Source: Ehretia macrophylla (lineage: Eukaryota; Streptophyta; Magnoliopsida; Boraginales; Ehretiaceae). Taken from it: a stretch of 64,000 bases of DNA. The notes under the pieces are model-generated. The model ran no database searches and had not been told where the DNA came from. It saw only the letters and a program-made list of their open reading frames with translations. The stretch spans positions 21,478,139 through 21,542,138 of the forward strand of contig CM075769.1 in assembly GCA_037974665.1 (NCBI GenBank), written 5' to 3'. Below, one piece after another: positions 11,761 through 21,671 of the stretch. Made by a program: the position numbers and the translations under genes. Numbering within the stretch: position 1 is the first letter of the stretch; every line of letters starts with the position of its first letter.

Positions 11761-11825
11761 GAGTAGTTGAAGCAGACCCTCTCGAGGTAATTGAGGAGGA
11801 GGAGCAGGTGGAGGTGTTTCCGTGA
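11761..11825 (+). other. Conserved acidic LTR tail frame (element C)
   Basis: After TTTTTACAG the frame reads VVEADPLEVIEEEEQVEVFP and then TGA. It corresponds to GDPQL-V/I-EV-EEEE-P-stop tails in G (46063-46139), F (42332-42413 and its right LTR copy, minus) and a weaker one in the 32363 LTR (34951-35027). A stop in this frame lies just upstream of the CAG. Confidence 0.5.
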
Positions 11826-12282
11826 TAGCACTTCTCTGCTTTGGCTGGTGGTTGGTTACCAGTTTTTGTGCGAACCTTGCTTGTTATGTATATTGCGTGA
11901 AGGTCGCTTAGTTTTGAGGCTTGTAGCCTTGTATGTATTTTCCGATTTTGAGACCTTTAATGGTCCTATGTTGTAATGGATTAAAGTTTGTAAAATTGTA
12001 AACTTATACTCTGATGACTAGTGAAGAAATGCACGCTAATAGCTAACGGTTTAGTGGCATAAATACCTGTGTAGTATGCATGGCATTTTGGGTTTGAAAA
12101 GTTGGTTAATAAGAGAATGTATATTTTAAAGAAAGTTAGCTTGTTTTGATTATTTTATGGCTTTCGCAAGTATTATATTGATTTTAGGGTTTTCGGATCG
12201 TCCGCGGTACAGAGGAGACTCCGTCCGTGTGTCGGGTCCGGGCTTGGCCTTTTGCGGGGTCGGGTCAGGGCGTGACAGCTAT

Positions 12283-13545
12283 TGCTATAGGTATCTCCTC
12301 CAAGTCCACTGCGTAGGCCCGAGCCTGAACCCGCTGCTGTTGAGGTACACCGCCCGCAGGTCTACCCTGATAACCCTGAGTCACTGGCTGACCCTCAAAC
12401 CTCTAATATTTGGGACAGTCCCTCACCCTGTGTTAGTTGCTACCGTAACCCAAACATGTCTCTGCCTTCACCCAACAGTCGACCTCCAAATGACCCTTAC
12501 GTTTACAATAAGCACACTGCGGTGACAGAGCACTAATACTGCTTCCTGAAGAACTACAAGCTGAATATACAGCTGTACCAGCCTACTGCTGAGGTCTTAC
12601 AACACTAGGCCTGTACTGACCTTGAGATTGGGTCGACCTATACTGTGACTGTGCCTGATAGGATCCCTGTTGAAACTGGGGCCTAAAGAAACCCTGCTGC
12701 CCCTGAGGTCTAAAAGAACCTTGCTACACTGAAGGCCTATATCCAACCTGCTGACTCTAAGGCTGATACAACCACTTGCTGGCCTGACTAGAAACAACCT
12801 GTTCCCCTTTTCTCTTCTCCAACCTAGAAGCTGCATTAAAGGCCTCTGAAAACTCATTGTATTGTATCAAGGCCATTGCATCTTGAATCTCGGGCCTTAG
12901 ACCTAAAATGAACCTTCGAGTTTTTCGTTTCTGATCTGACACAAACTCCGGTGCATATCGGGACAGCCTGGTAAAGTTAGCCTCATACTGGGCCACTGTA
13001 GAACTACCCTGAATCAGAGAAGTGAACTCTGCCTCCTTACGTTCACGCGCAATCCTCGGAATATACTTGGCCCAAAACGCCCTAAGAAAAGTATCCCAGA
13101 CATAGGGAGTACCCCATGCCTCCCAATTAGATCTCACCGTATGCCATCATTATCCAGCCTCATCATCAAGTAGGTACACTGCAAAGGTAACATTCCACTC
13201 ATCAGTGTAATCAAAAGGATCAAATATTTTCTCCACTTTGTTGATCCAAAACTCGGCTTTCAGATCGTCAGGCTCACCCTAAAACCTCGGTGGAAAATAC
13301 CCAAGAAATTCCTTCAATAGACTACCTCCCCGGTAACTACCCTGAGCATTCTGTAACTGAGTCTGCACGGTTTGTGCCTGAGTAGCCTGCCCTGCTAAAA
13401 TTTGTGCCTACCACGCCATGAACTCAGTCATTCTGTCCATAGCCATAGCCAGACGATCATACCCCTGATCACGGCCTGGTGCTGCATTCCCCGATTCCGC
13501 ATTAACTTTCTCAGGCCTACCATGGGTTCTTGGTTTCCCAGCCAT
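12283..13545 (-). pseudogene. gag: Element A gag pseudogene
   Basis: The minus-strand ATG at 13545-13543 begins MAGKPRTHGRPEKVN. It is followed by a Gln-rich stretch, WINKVEKIFDPFDYTDEWN, and the retrotransposon gag core WEAWGTPYVWDTFLRAFWAKY and RLSRYAPEFV (best seen at 13137-12757). A Gln/Ser/Tyr-rich region then leads to a CCHC knuckle CAYCKRKGHLEVDCW near 12510. At least four in-frame stops are seen, including one before GEPDD and one before WWHTV. The gene then runs into the element C insertion and resumes at 4502. Confidence 0.9.
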
Positions 13546-13804
13546 TCTACTATCAAAGAGTTAGCACAGGCTATAACATATAGACAGGCTGTAGACAATT
13601 TATAGCACATAGGCAACAAAACTCATGTAAGGCACATAAGTCACATAAGTATTAATCACGTAAACATATAAACAAGTTAATCGCATAATAACATAAACAC
13701 ACAATCATATTAACACATAATTTATTTTTCTTTCATTTCATACATACTTTCATGCTAAGACTACTACCCACATTTCGAGAATAACCCGGCTAACAGCTAA
13801 ACAT

Positions 13805-13818
13805 GCGCTCTGATACCA
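13805..13818 (-). other. Primer binding site of element A
   Basis: On the minus strand TGGTATCAGAGCGC lies 5 bases after the LTR end CGTGACA. It is the initiator tRNA-Met type, and it fixes the minus orientation of A. Confidence 0.92.
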
Positions 13819-13823
13819 CTTAA

Positions 13824-16252
13824 TGTCACGCCCCAACTCGACCCCACTTATGATCAGTCAGGACGCAACATAATTTTGGCATTATAACGTTTGTAATACA
13901 GATATCAGGGCTCTAAACCAACCCTCTATAATAACACACAACCAACTCCAAATATCAACAACAACACCACAACCATTCATCAACATTCAACACCATACAT
14001 TAAATAACCAAACAACATACCAACCACAAGTCGTATCCGTTTCAACAACATACCAAAAGCTATATCATTCATATGCATACTCATTATAAACTAGTCCAGC
14101 AATCCAAGCATATTCCAAAAGTAAGACTACCAAACTAGCAATATACAAGCTACTATCTTTAGATCATCTTTTACAATACAACTCCAAAGTAATACAATCC
14201 AACTAGTTCTATATACAATATAGCAAAGAGAGAACTTCTGCTCAGATATCACTGATAAGACCCTGGCACATAAGACTCCTCAACATAAGGCACATACTCA
14301 GCTTCGTGAGGAACATACCCAGTATCTTGCTGAACTACACCTGATGACAATAAACGAATGAGGGTGAGCTTATATATAACAAAACTTAGTGAGGATTCGA
14401 AAGATCTTTTGAAAACATTTACTTTACCCTTTGGGAAATCATCCTATGAGCAACAATAACAATAAACTTCATTAACATCAACTTTTCAATTCAATCACAT
14501 AAATAACCATTCAATTGTGAAAAGATACTCTAGTTGGTGTAGCTCCATACGCCATCACGATCACAATTAACCCTATACGCCCATTGATAATTTCCAGAAG
14601 TACCCCATTCTAGACCCACACTCCATGGCATCTCCGCCAATGCGAGATAGGGGATAGCACATGATAGTCATGTCATTTTCAACCTGACAGCCCAACGCTG
14701 CCCGAGAGGTAGCATACACTATCATGATTCACAACAATAACAATAAACATTTCATTTTCTAAGAAGACAACAAAGTAGGTTATCTTCCAGTACAACAACA
14801 ATCATCAATCAGTTAACAGCATTTCAAAATAACATAACATCAATTAAACAACTAAACAACTAAGTTAGATGACAAAGCAGGCCACCCAACTTAATATGCA
14901 TTTGAACATACATTCAATCCCGAACCTAATCAACAACAACCCAAGAAACAACTACTCAAACACCATCCAAACAACCAAAGACAACATTTCAACATTTTAA
15001 AGAAAGACTACCCAAACTTCTAAAAATCATAACTTACAATTGGGAAATCCAATAACCTCTAAACCACTTTCTATCACTCAACCACACAAGCAAGTACATT
15101 AACCCCACCAGAAACCAACCATAACTCATCCAAAACAAGCCCGACAACCCTAATCTAGCAATGCACCATGGCTGAATTTTGCAAACTTTTGCCACGACGT
15201 CCAAATCAAAAGTTTGGCATTACAACATTACTACCCCACAACTAACAAACTTTTAGAAGCAACAACCAATCAATTTCAACCACTACAACAACAATTATTC
15301 AACAATGAACCAATAAACCAATTTTAATACCCGAAAAATAGAAATACAAGCTACTACCAATCAAAACAGCTATAAATACATATAAATGATCCTTGGCAAC
15401 TACTAAGTAATAATCTAAAGACAATTTAACAAAACATCAGATACAAATGCAAGCATAGAAATTTGACATAAAATAGCATTTCTAGATATAGAATTTTTCT
15501 CTCACCTTTGATGTCAAATGATGTTAGAAATGTGTGCAATGGATGCCCAACAAGACAAATCCAACTTTGGATGAAGAGATTTAGCCTTCAAATGAGTTTT
15601 CTAAGGTAAAATTACTTTGAAAAATAGTTGAAAAATCCCCTTTTTTGGCCTATGGAGTTTCGGCCATGTGTGTGTGTGTTTTTTATGTTTTGAGTTTTGC
15701 CTAAGTGTATTGTGTATGTATAATGTATATATGATATATTTATATGCATAGTCAACATAGTAAACTAAGTCAAAGTTGTCAATTTTTAGTCTTTTAATTG
15801 TTTTTAGACTATTTTGCTTACTTATATATATATCTATCATATATACTATATTTAGTAGTTTAAGTATAGTTGACAACATTTTCATATGCATTCATATAAA
15901 TATAAATAGCTATAAAACTCAATTTTTGCAAAAGAATGTGTAAAAGCCTTTTAAATTTGTAACCCGATTTAAAATCCGTTTTAATCAGACACACGTGCAT
16001 TAATATCCGGGGACTAGGTTTTCAAACACTAAAGAGACCAGTTTCAAAATTATAGCGGACGTATTTCAGAAATACTATTCACAACAGTCGACGATAAAAT
16101 TTGCAATGCCGAGTTTTATGAAAATTTTAATGAATGCTCACATAGCATGTAATAGGAATAAAAATCACTGAATTAGCGCATTCTAACTCAAATAACACAT
16201 ATACAGGTCAAAACACGCAATTTCATGTATAGATAAAATCTGGGGTTTCACA
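13824..16252 (-). repeat. 5' LTR of element A
   Basis: This is 2429 bp, beginning TGTGAAACCCC and ending GGGGCGTGACA on the minus strand. It contains CAAAG|GTGAGAG (15501-15510), a decayed stem-loop (TAAGTTT opposite AAGCTCA) near 14368-14390, the acceptor-like CATCAG and the GY-type tail (14249-14341). Confidence 0.94.
14249..14341 (-). other. Conserved LTR tail frame (GY-type), element A
   Basis: On the minus strand, after GTCATCAG, the frame contains GYVPHEAEYVPYV and ends SYVPGSYQ-stop. It has the same length and stop position as the copies in the solo LTR at 1073 and in D. Confidence 0.5.
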
Positions 16253-17023
16253 GCCATGACCCTCCATCAGAAAAACATCTATCAATTTACATAATAAATA
16301 TCTCTCTAAGGCTTTATTTCAAACATGTAATGTACAAAAAAACAAGAATATTTGGAAATATTCTGACATACATAATAAATATCTCTTTAAGGTCTAATAA
16401 TATTTTTGTCACTCTAGAATGAAAAGGTGGTAGATGTATGCTACTAAAACAACATTCAATTGTCAAATTGAGAAAGCCACTAACCAGGAGATGACGACTT
16501 CAAAGACTACTATTAGGAAAGTGTGAAATATAGTATTGCTCAAAAGTATATACATAGAAAAGGATAATCAAGTCTACATTTGAGTAGTATACGTACTAGA
16601 AGTATAATATACTCAAATAGATTAATTTTCATTTACATAAAAAAGTGAAAATATTGCACCAACATTCTCGAAAAGATGATGAAACAAAATATAAACTTTC
16701 AACCAATGCAATGCATAACAAGAGATTTGTGCACTGGACTTTCATTTTATTAGGTAAAATATCTCTAGTTTTTGTGCCTACAAGTTACAAAACTTCTTTG
16801 CTAACAGTTTCAAAAGAATCAATGCATTTATTTCACATATCAAAGTTAATTTATAACTCACTAACTCTGACCATTCAAGTTCAACATTAAAGAAAAAGCT
16901 TATATTTTATAAACAAAAAAAAACACTTCACAACACACGAAAAAGATGTGTTTACTTACCACTCAAAAGGCATCAAGAATCTAAAGGATATTAAGAACCC
17001 TTAAATGGAAAAATATGTATATC
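16253..17023. other. Non-coding CACTA-flank or host sequence between element A and tnp2
   Basis: AT-rich sequence that should contain the 3' untranslated part of the CACTA element. I see no coding frame, no CACTA terminus (CACTAC or GTAGTG with subterminal repeats) and no LTR signals. Confidence 0.5.
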
Positions 17024-18754
17024 CTATGATTCTAGCACAACATCAGATAACAAATCTTTGTTAACATCCTCCCGAACCTAGTCACTTTCTTCCAACTCCT
17101 AATATTCATAAGGAACACTTCTTGCAAAACTAGTGACATTATCTTCAATAACATTATCCTCAATAGTTGATTCACCTTCAATACCAAGATCAAAAATATC
17201 TCTAGGGATTGTTTTTATCACGACACTCCATAGAGGGCACAATAGATCTTGCACATAGAAAGCTTGTTGCACTTGAGAAGGTATAACATAGGGCTTATGA
17301 GTAATGTGCTCCTCAGTATGTGACAATCGTGTAAAATTAACAAGTGTAAATCCATATTCATCATTTTTCATTCCTCTCTCCCATGTGATATCAGCCCAAT
17401 CACAACGAAATAGCACTACCTTGAATTTTCTAGAATAGTTTAATTGAATTATGTCCTTAAGCTCACCAAAGTACTCAACATCTCCATCTACAAGATTTAG
17501 ATCTCGACGAGAAACAATGCTTGGCGTTGCCGATGTTACAACCACCCCATAATTTTGCATTCCTTTTCTCCTATTTCCTTCCTTAGTGCGAAACTTAATA
17601 CCACTGAAATCAAAGCCTTTGAAACTTCTTACAATTGTTGAAGGACCCAAAGAAAGCAATCTTATTATCTCTGGCACATTCTCATCACATATATTTTATA
17701 CCTATATAATGAAGGATAAACATTTTTAGCCATGAAGATTTCTCTCGTAGTACATAAGTTTTGTGATTGAAAAATTTAGTTAAAGAAAAAAAATCCTACT
17801 TACATGGGTTTTGAACCATGTATGAAATTCCTCTGCCACTACCCGTTGCAATGTGCTTGGATTATTGCCATATCTTCTATGGGAAAAATTTTGAATCTTG
17901 TACCTCTTAAATTCTCTGTAAGTTCAAAAGAAATAATCTTATTAAAAATATCACATAAGACCGGTAATTATGAACATGTAAATGCAATAATGTAGAAGTT
18001 ACTCACGCAACATATGATTCTACTTCATCAAGATGTAACATGACATATCTGTGTGCTTGCATCAATGATAAATCATCCAACACTTTAATCTTAGCTGCTC
18101 CCTTGAATACACCACCACTGGAAAACAAATATTTATCTATTTCTATGGGATCAATGTCTACTTCGGCGTGGTCGATTGAAAACTATCTCAATCCTATCAA
18201 AGTATCTAGAGCAAAAAGTATGACACTTTTTTGCAACATAACCCTCAGCAATTGAACCTTCTGGATGAGCTTTGTTGCCAACATACTTTTTGAATACTTT
18301 CAAGCACCTACAGAAAGTTTAAACTGATTATATGACATTAAGAAGCATAATTGACAATACACAAATCTAATTAAAATCATAATACATTTCAATAGGATAC
18401 ATCCATCTAAATTGAACAAGACCTACAACTTTTGCCTCGTCTGCAAGGTGAATGACCAAATGTACCATTATAGTAAAAAACGATAGAGGAATACATCTCT
18501 CCATGTGACATAATAGTAATGCTGAACGAGATTTCAATATATCCAACTCGTCAACATTGAGTGTCTTACAAGATATGGCCTTGAAAATACTACTCAATTC
18601 AGTTATAAGTTTCGTAACTTGTTTGTTCATAGATGAGCGTAATGCAACAGGAAGTAGATCTTGCATCAATATGTGATAATCAGGGGTTTTAAGGGATTGC
18701 AATGTTCTTTCCTTAACATTAATATCCCTTGATATATGTGATGCATAACCATCA
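17024..18754 (-). pseudogene. tnp2: CACTA transposase tnp2 pseudogene, C-terminal part (DUF4218 and DUF4216)
   Basis: On the minus strand the order is ISRDINVKERTLQSLKTPDYH (18754-18640), DUF4218 with HMERCIPLSFF and FRWMYPIEM (18702-18367), and then KYVGNKAHPEGSIAEGYVA with FCSRYF (about 18300-18200). Next come a region with MLHLDEVESYV (about 18010) and DUF4216 (17677-17099) with FRCDWADITWERGM and EYGFTLVNFTRL. The last codons read VREDVNKDLLSDVV and end at a TAG (17026-17024). At least one stop (ESD-stop-V) and gaps that look like introns are present. The upstream part resumes at 28807 across the LTR H insertion; IKVPDG joins YASHIS exactly at the TSD catca. Confidence 0.88.
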
Positions 18755-18995
18755 TGTAACGACCCTAACTACCCAACCCTTCTCAGGTTTAGGTAGAGGT
18801 TCTGTGCAAGCAAAACTATTAACATATAACAGGTAAACCAAGGTATTATTTATATTATAAAACTTTTCTAGATACAACCAAGGCAACATCATTCCGACTT
18901 CCAGACCCTAAAAATTGCAAAATGAGTTTGACAAACCATCATACCTACCCTTCATATATATAACCATAGTACACGACATAGATAACCATACATGG

Positions 18996-21657
18996 TGTGG
19001 TAACCCGAACCCGACATGCATTTAAAGGCATTTAATTGCATTTAATTAAGTGACATCTTAAATGTTAGCATTGGATTTGCGTTTATTTTTAGTTAAACAT
19101 TTATTTGAAGCTTTATTTTCATATTTCTTTTAGAAGTAACTAGAATAATATTTGAGCTAATTATTTTAACGGAATATCAACTACTTTTCATATTGATGTC
19201 AATCGGTTTTATTTTTCTTGCACTTAAATGCTCGGATTTTAATTAAATGAAAATTAGCTCCGAGCCAGAGTAAATTTTAAACTATGATGCTTTCAAAAAA
19301 TGATATATTTCTTAGATTCTTTGAGATTTAATTGTTACTTCTTTGTTGACGCAAAGTGCATAGCATATCGAGAGTGATAGTTAGAGAACGGTTCCTAGTC
19401 CTCAGCAAATAGTGAAAACTAGTGTTTAGTGTTTTAATTTTAGTATTTTAGTTGTTATTAACTGGAATTGGATTTATGTTAGATGTTTTAGCCTTAAAAT
19501 GCCAAAAATTAAGCTTATTTGACCAACTTAAGTTAGCTTTGACCAAGGGCTTGACTTGTTGACTTTTTAGCATCTTTTATAAGCTTAAATTAACAAGGAA
19601 AATAAAGGAAAAAAGCTGGAAAACAGAATGGGAGGGCCGAAACATAGAGAGAAAGAAAACAAAAAACATTTCAACTTCAAACTTCAATTTCTTCGCGGGA
19701 GCTTGTGCGGGGTGGTTTCCGAGGCTTCTAGCGTGGGTTTCCTAGCGTCTAGGAGCGTCTAAGGTGAGGGTTTCATGTTTATTTGCGCATTTGAAAGTTT
19801 TGTGTGTTAACTTTGATTTTTGAGATTTATCCGTATAGTGTTATTTAAATCGTTTTGAGGCTTAAAATATGTTCCCTAGCAATCGTAGAACATGTATTTA
19901 TAGCTTTTTAACATTTTCTGCGGTTAAATGTTGAGATTTCAATTTAAATTGATTAATGAATAGTGCTTTATGAATAGTAAACCCTTGAAACGATGAAGTT
20001 GCTCCGTTATGCTGTCTGTTGATGTAAAAATGTGCTAGATATGCTAGAATGCCTAAATGTGTGGTTTAATTGGAATGTGTAATAGAAAAATGGAGAAAAA
20101 CGGCTTAGTGAAAGTCGGGGTCGTTTAGGTCGACTTTAGTGTTTTCTCATTTTGCGTGATGACATTGTTTCGGGAGCCCATGGAAGCACTTTTGGTGCGG
20201 TCGTGGTGTTGGTTGGGTGTTTGGTTGGTATAGTTGTAGTTCAAACGAGAAAAGGGGGAAAACCGGGCTTTGCGTGAATTCTAGGGTTAAGTAGGGTTTC
20301 GGAGTCTCTAGACGTGCTTTATAGTGACCTAGGAAGATTGGCGAAGTCGGTTTCCGAAACTCGTGGCTCGTTTGGAGATGGTAGTGTTTTGATAGTTGGG
20401 GCCGATTTGTGACTTTGTGTGTTTTCTTGATGTTATGCCTATAGAATGCTTGTTAATGCTTTTTATTGCTTGCTATGCTTGCTAATGCTTATTCCGCTTG
20501 TTAGAGTTGGTTGTTGATTGAAATGTTTATCCATTGTTGAGAATGCTTGATATCTTGTTTATCGCTCGTTTATCGCCTTGTATCGAGTCTTGCATTGCAT
20601 AGTGTCTCGCACGTGAGTGATGAGCCTCTCTGGGTAGCCAGTGTTGGTTGCTCTAGCTCCGTTGCTATTCCCATTCTCGCTTGGGTTGCCTCTCAGGGAG
20701 ATTTGGGTCGTAGAATTGATGGATACTTCCGGGGTATTCCAAATTGGTGTTATAAGGTAGATGCGCGCTTATTGTCATCGTTGTCAAACATCAAGCTCGA
20801 GATTGATGTATCGCTCGTGAAATGGTATATTGCTCGTGTGAGTGAACCACAGCCTTCAGAGTGTGGTATAGCTTTAAAGGGCTGTGTTAATGCTTTCTTG
20901 ATTGCTTATAGTATTCTTGTTTGTATTGAATGTTTCCTTATTGTCTTTATTGCTTAACTGTGATTATTTGCATTGCACGATCTTCTTTCTCTCCAACTCG
21001 ATATCTGTCTCGCTCTCACTGAGTATACGTGTTGTGTGTACTCACTCCTCACCACTACATTTCAGGAAATGCCTTGTTAGCTGAAAAGTTTGTGGATATG
21101 TGTTAGTTCGTGCCTGAAGAGTTGTCTTGCGTGCTTTATGGCTTGAGCTGTCAAAGATGTAAAGATGTATGTTCATATGTTGTATGTATTTATTGTTAAA
21201 AGAAATGTAATTTAATCTAGCTAAGTAGTTAAGGTAGATTGATAAGTTAGTTATGTATTCAGTAGTATAGTTAACCCGATGCATGTTTGTAATTGTCTAA
21301 AAGAAAAGAGTGAGAATGGTATGATAGTATATTTTGTGCAGTAGATTAGTATGGATTTAATGTCAAGCTTGAATGTTCTTGTAAAAGATGTAAAGAGATA
21401 GGTTAGCTTTAAACTGGAAATGTATATTTATATGCTGTGTTTAGTTGTTGAGAACCAAGGCTCGGATGGTCTTGAGGTGGTTGAATGTTTGGACATGGTA
21501 TTGGTCCACTTATATGTTGTTACAGGGTTTTACATTTTGCCTAGAAACAGGGGAGACTCCGTCCGTTTTCCCTGAAAATTATGCCCGGGTTTGGTTTTGG
21601 GTTGTGATTAGATTGATTGATAGAACTCCCGGTCTCGAGAGGGATCGGGGTGTTACA
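18996..21657 (+). repeat. 5' LTR of element B
   Basis: It starts TGTGGTAACCCGAACCCG and ends CGGGGTGTTACA. It holds CTTTTATAAGC (about 19575), CTAAG|GTGAGGG (19760-19770), a stem CTCGCACGTGAG (20606-20617), a stem-loop TGAGTATAC/GTGTACTCA (21020-21044) and TTTCAG (ends 21065). Confidence 0.95.
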
Positions 21658-21659
21658 AG

Positions 21660-21671
21660 TGGTATCAGAGC
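21660..21671 (+). other. Primer binding site of element B
   Basis: TGGTATCAGAGC is 2 bases after the LTR. Downstream TCATAAGCCGGGACAGG and TCCTCGGTCTG form the conserved leader block. Confidence 0.92.

Larger units (their letters stand above)
4508..12277 (+). mobile_element. Element C: complete Ty3/gypsy chromovirus (Tekay/Del type), TSD gctat
   Basis: It is flanked by gctat at 4503-4507 and 12278-12282. The order is 5' LTR (4508-5049, internally deleted), PBS (5058-5069), gag-pol pseudogene (5362-9948), hairpin and PPT (9954-9989) and 3' LTR (9990-12277). The C-terminal chromodomain and gag-PR-RT-RH-INT order place it in the Tekay/Del group of chromoviruses. About a dozen differences over roughly 500 aligned LTR bases, mostly transitions, suggest a fairly recent insertion. 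It lies head-to-head inside minus-strand element A. Confidence 0.96.
9990..12277 (+). repeat. 3' LTR of element C (full length)
   Basis: This is 2288 bp from TGTAATACCC to GGGCGTGACA. It holds a TATA-like CTTATAAGC (about 10314), AAG|GTGAGG (10498-10504), a stem CTCGCGCGTGAG (11343-11354), the stem-loop TGAGCAA/TTGCTCA (11715-11734), an acceptor-like TTTTTACAG (ends 11760), an acidic tail frame (to 11825) and the family box GACTCCGTCCGT near 12216. Confidence 0.95.
1..16252 (-). mobile_element. Element A: Ty3/gypsy Tekay-type LTR retrotransposon, minus strand, 3' part beyond the window
   Basis: Read on the minus strand the order is 5' LTR (13824-16252), primer site, gag, protease, reverse transcriptase and RNase H, then the reading continues off the left edge before integrase. 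Two later insertions split it: a solo LTR at 1073-3451 and element C at 4508-12277. Joining the flanks across each 5-bp duplication restores continuous gag-pol order. The base pairs after the LTR (gccat, 16253-16257) would be its target duplication; the partner copy is outside the window. Coding parts carry stops and a frameshift, so it is dead. Confidence 0.93.

Noticed and set aside
16645..16890. Plus-strand frame of 81 codons next to the CACTA 3' end
   Set aside because: Low-complexity AT-rich sequence with no recognisable motif or support for a start.
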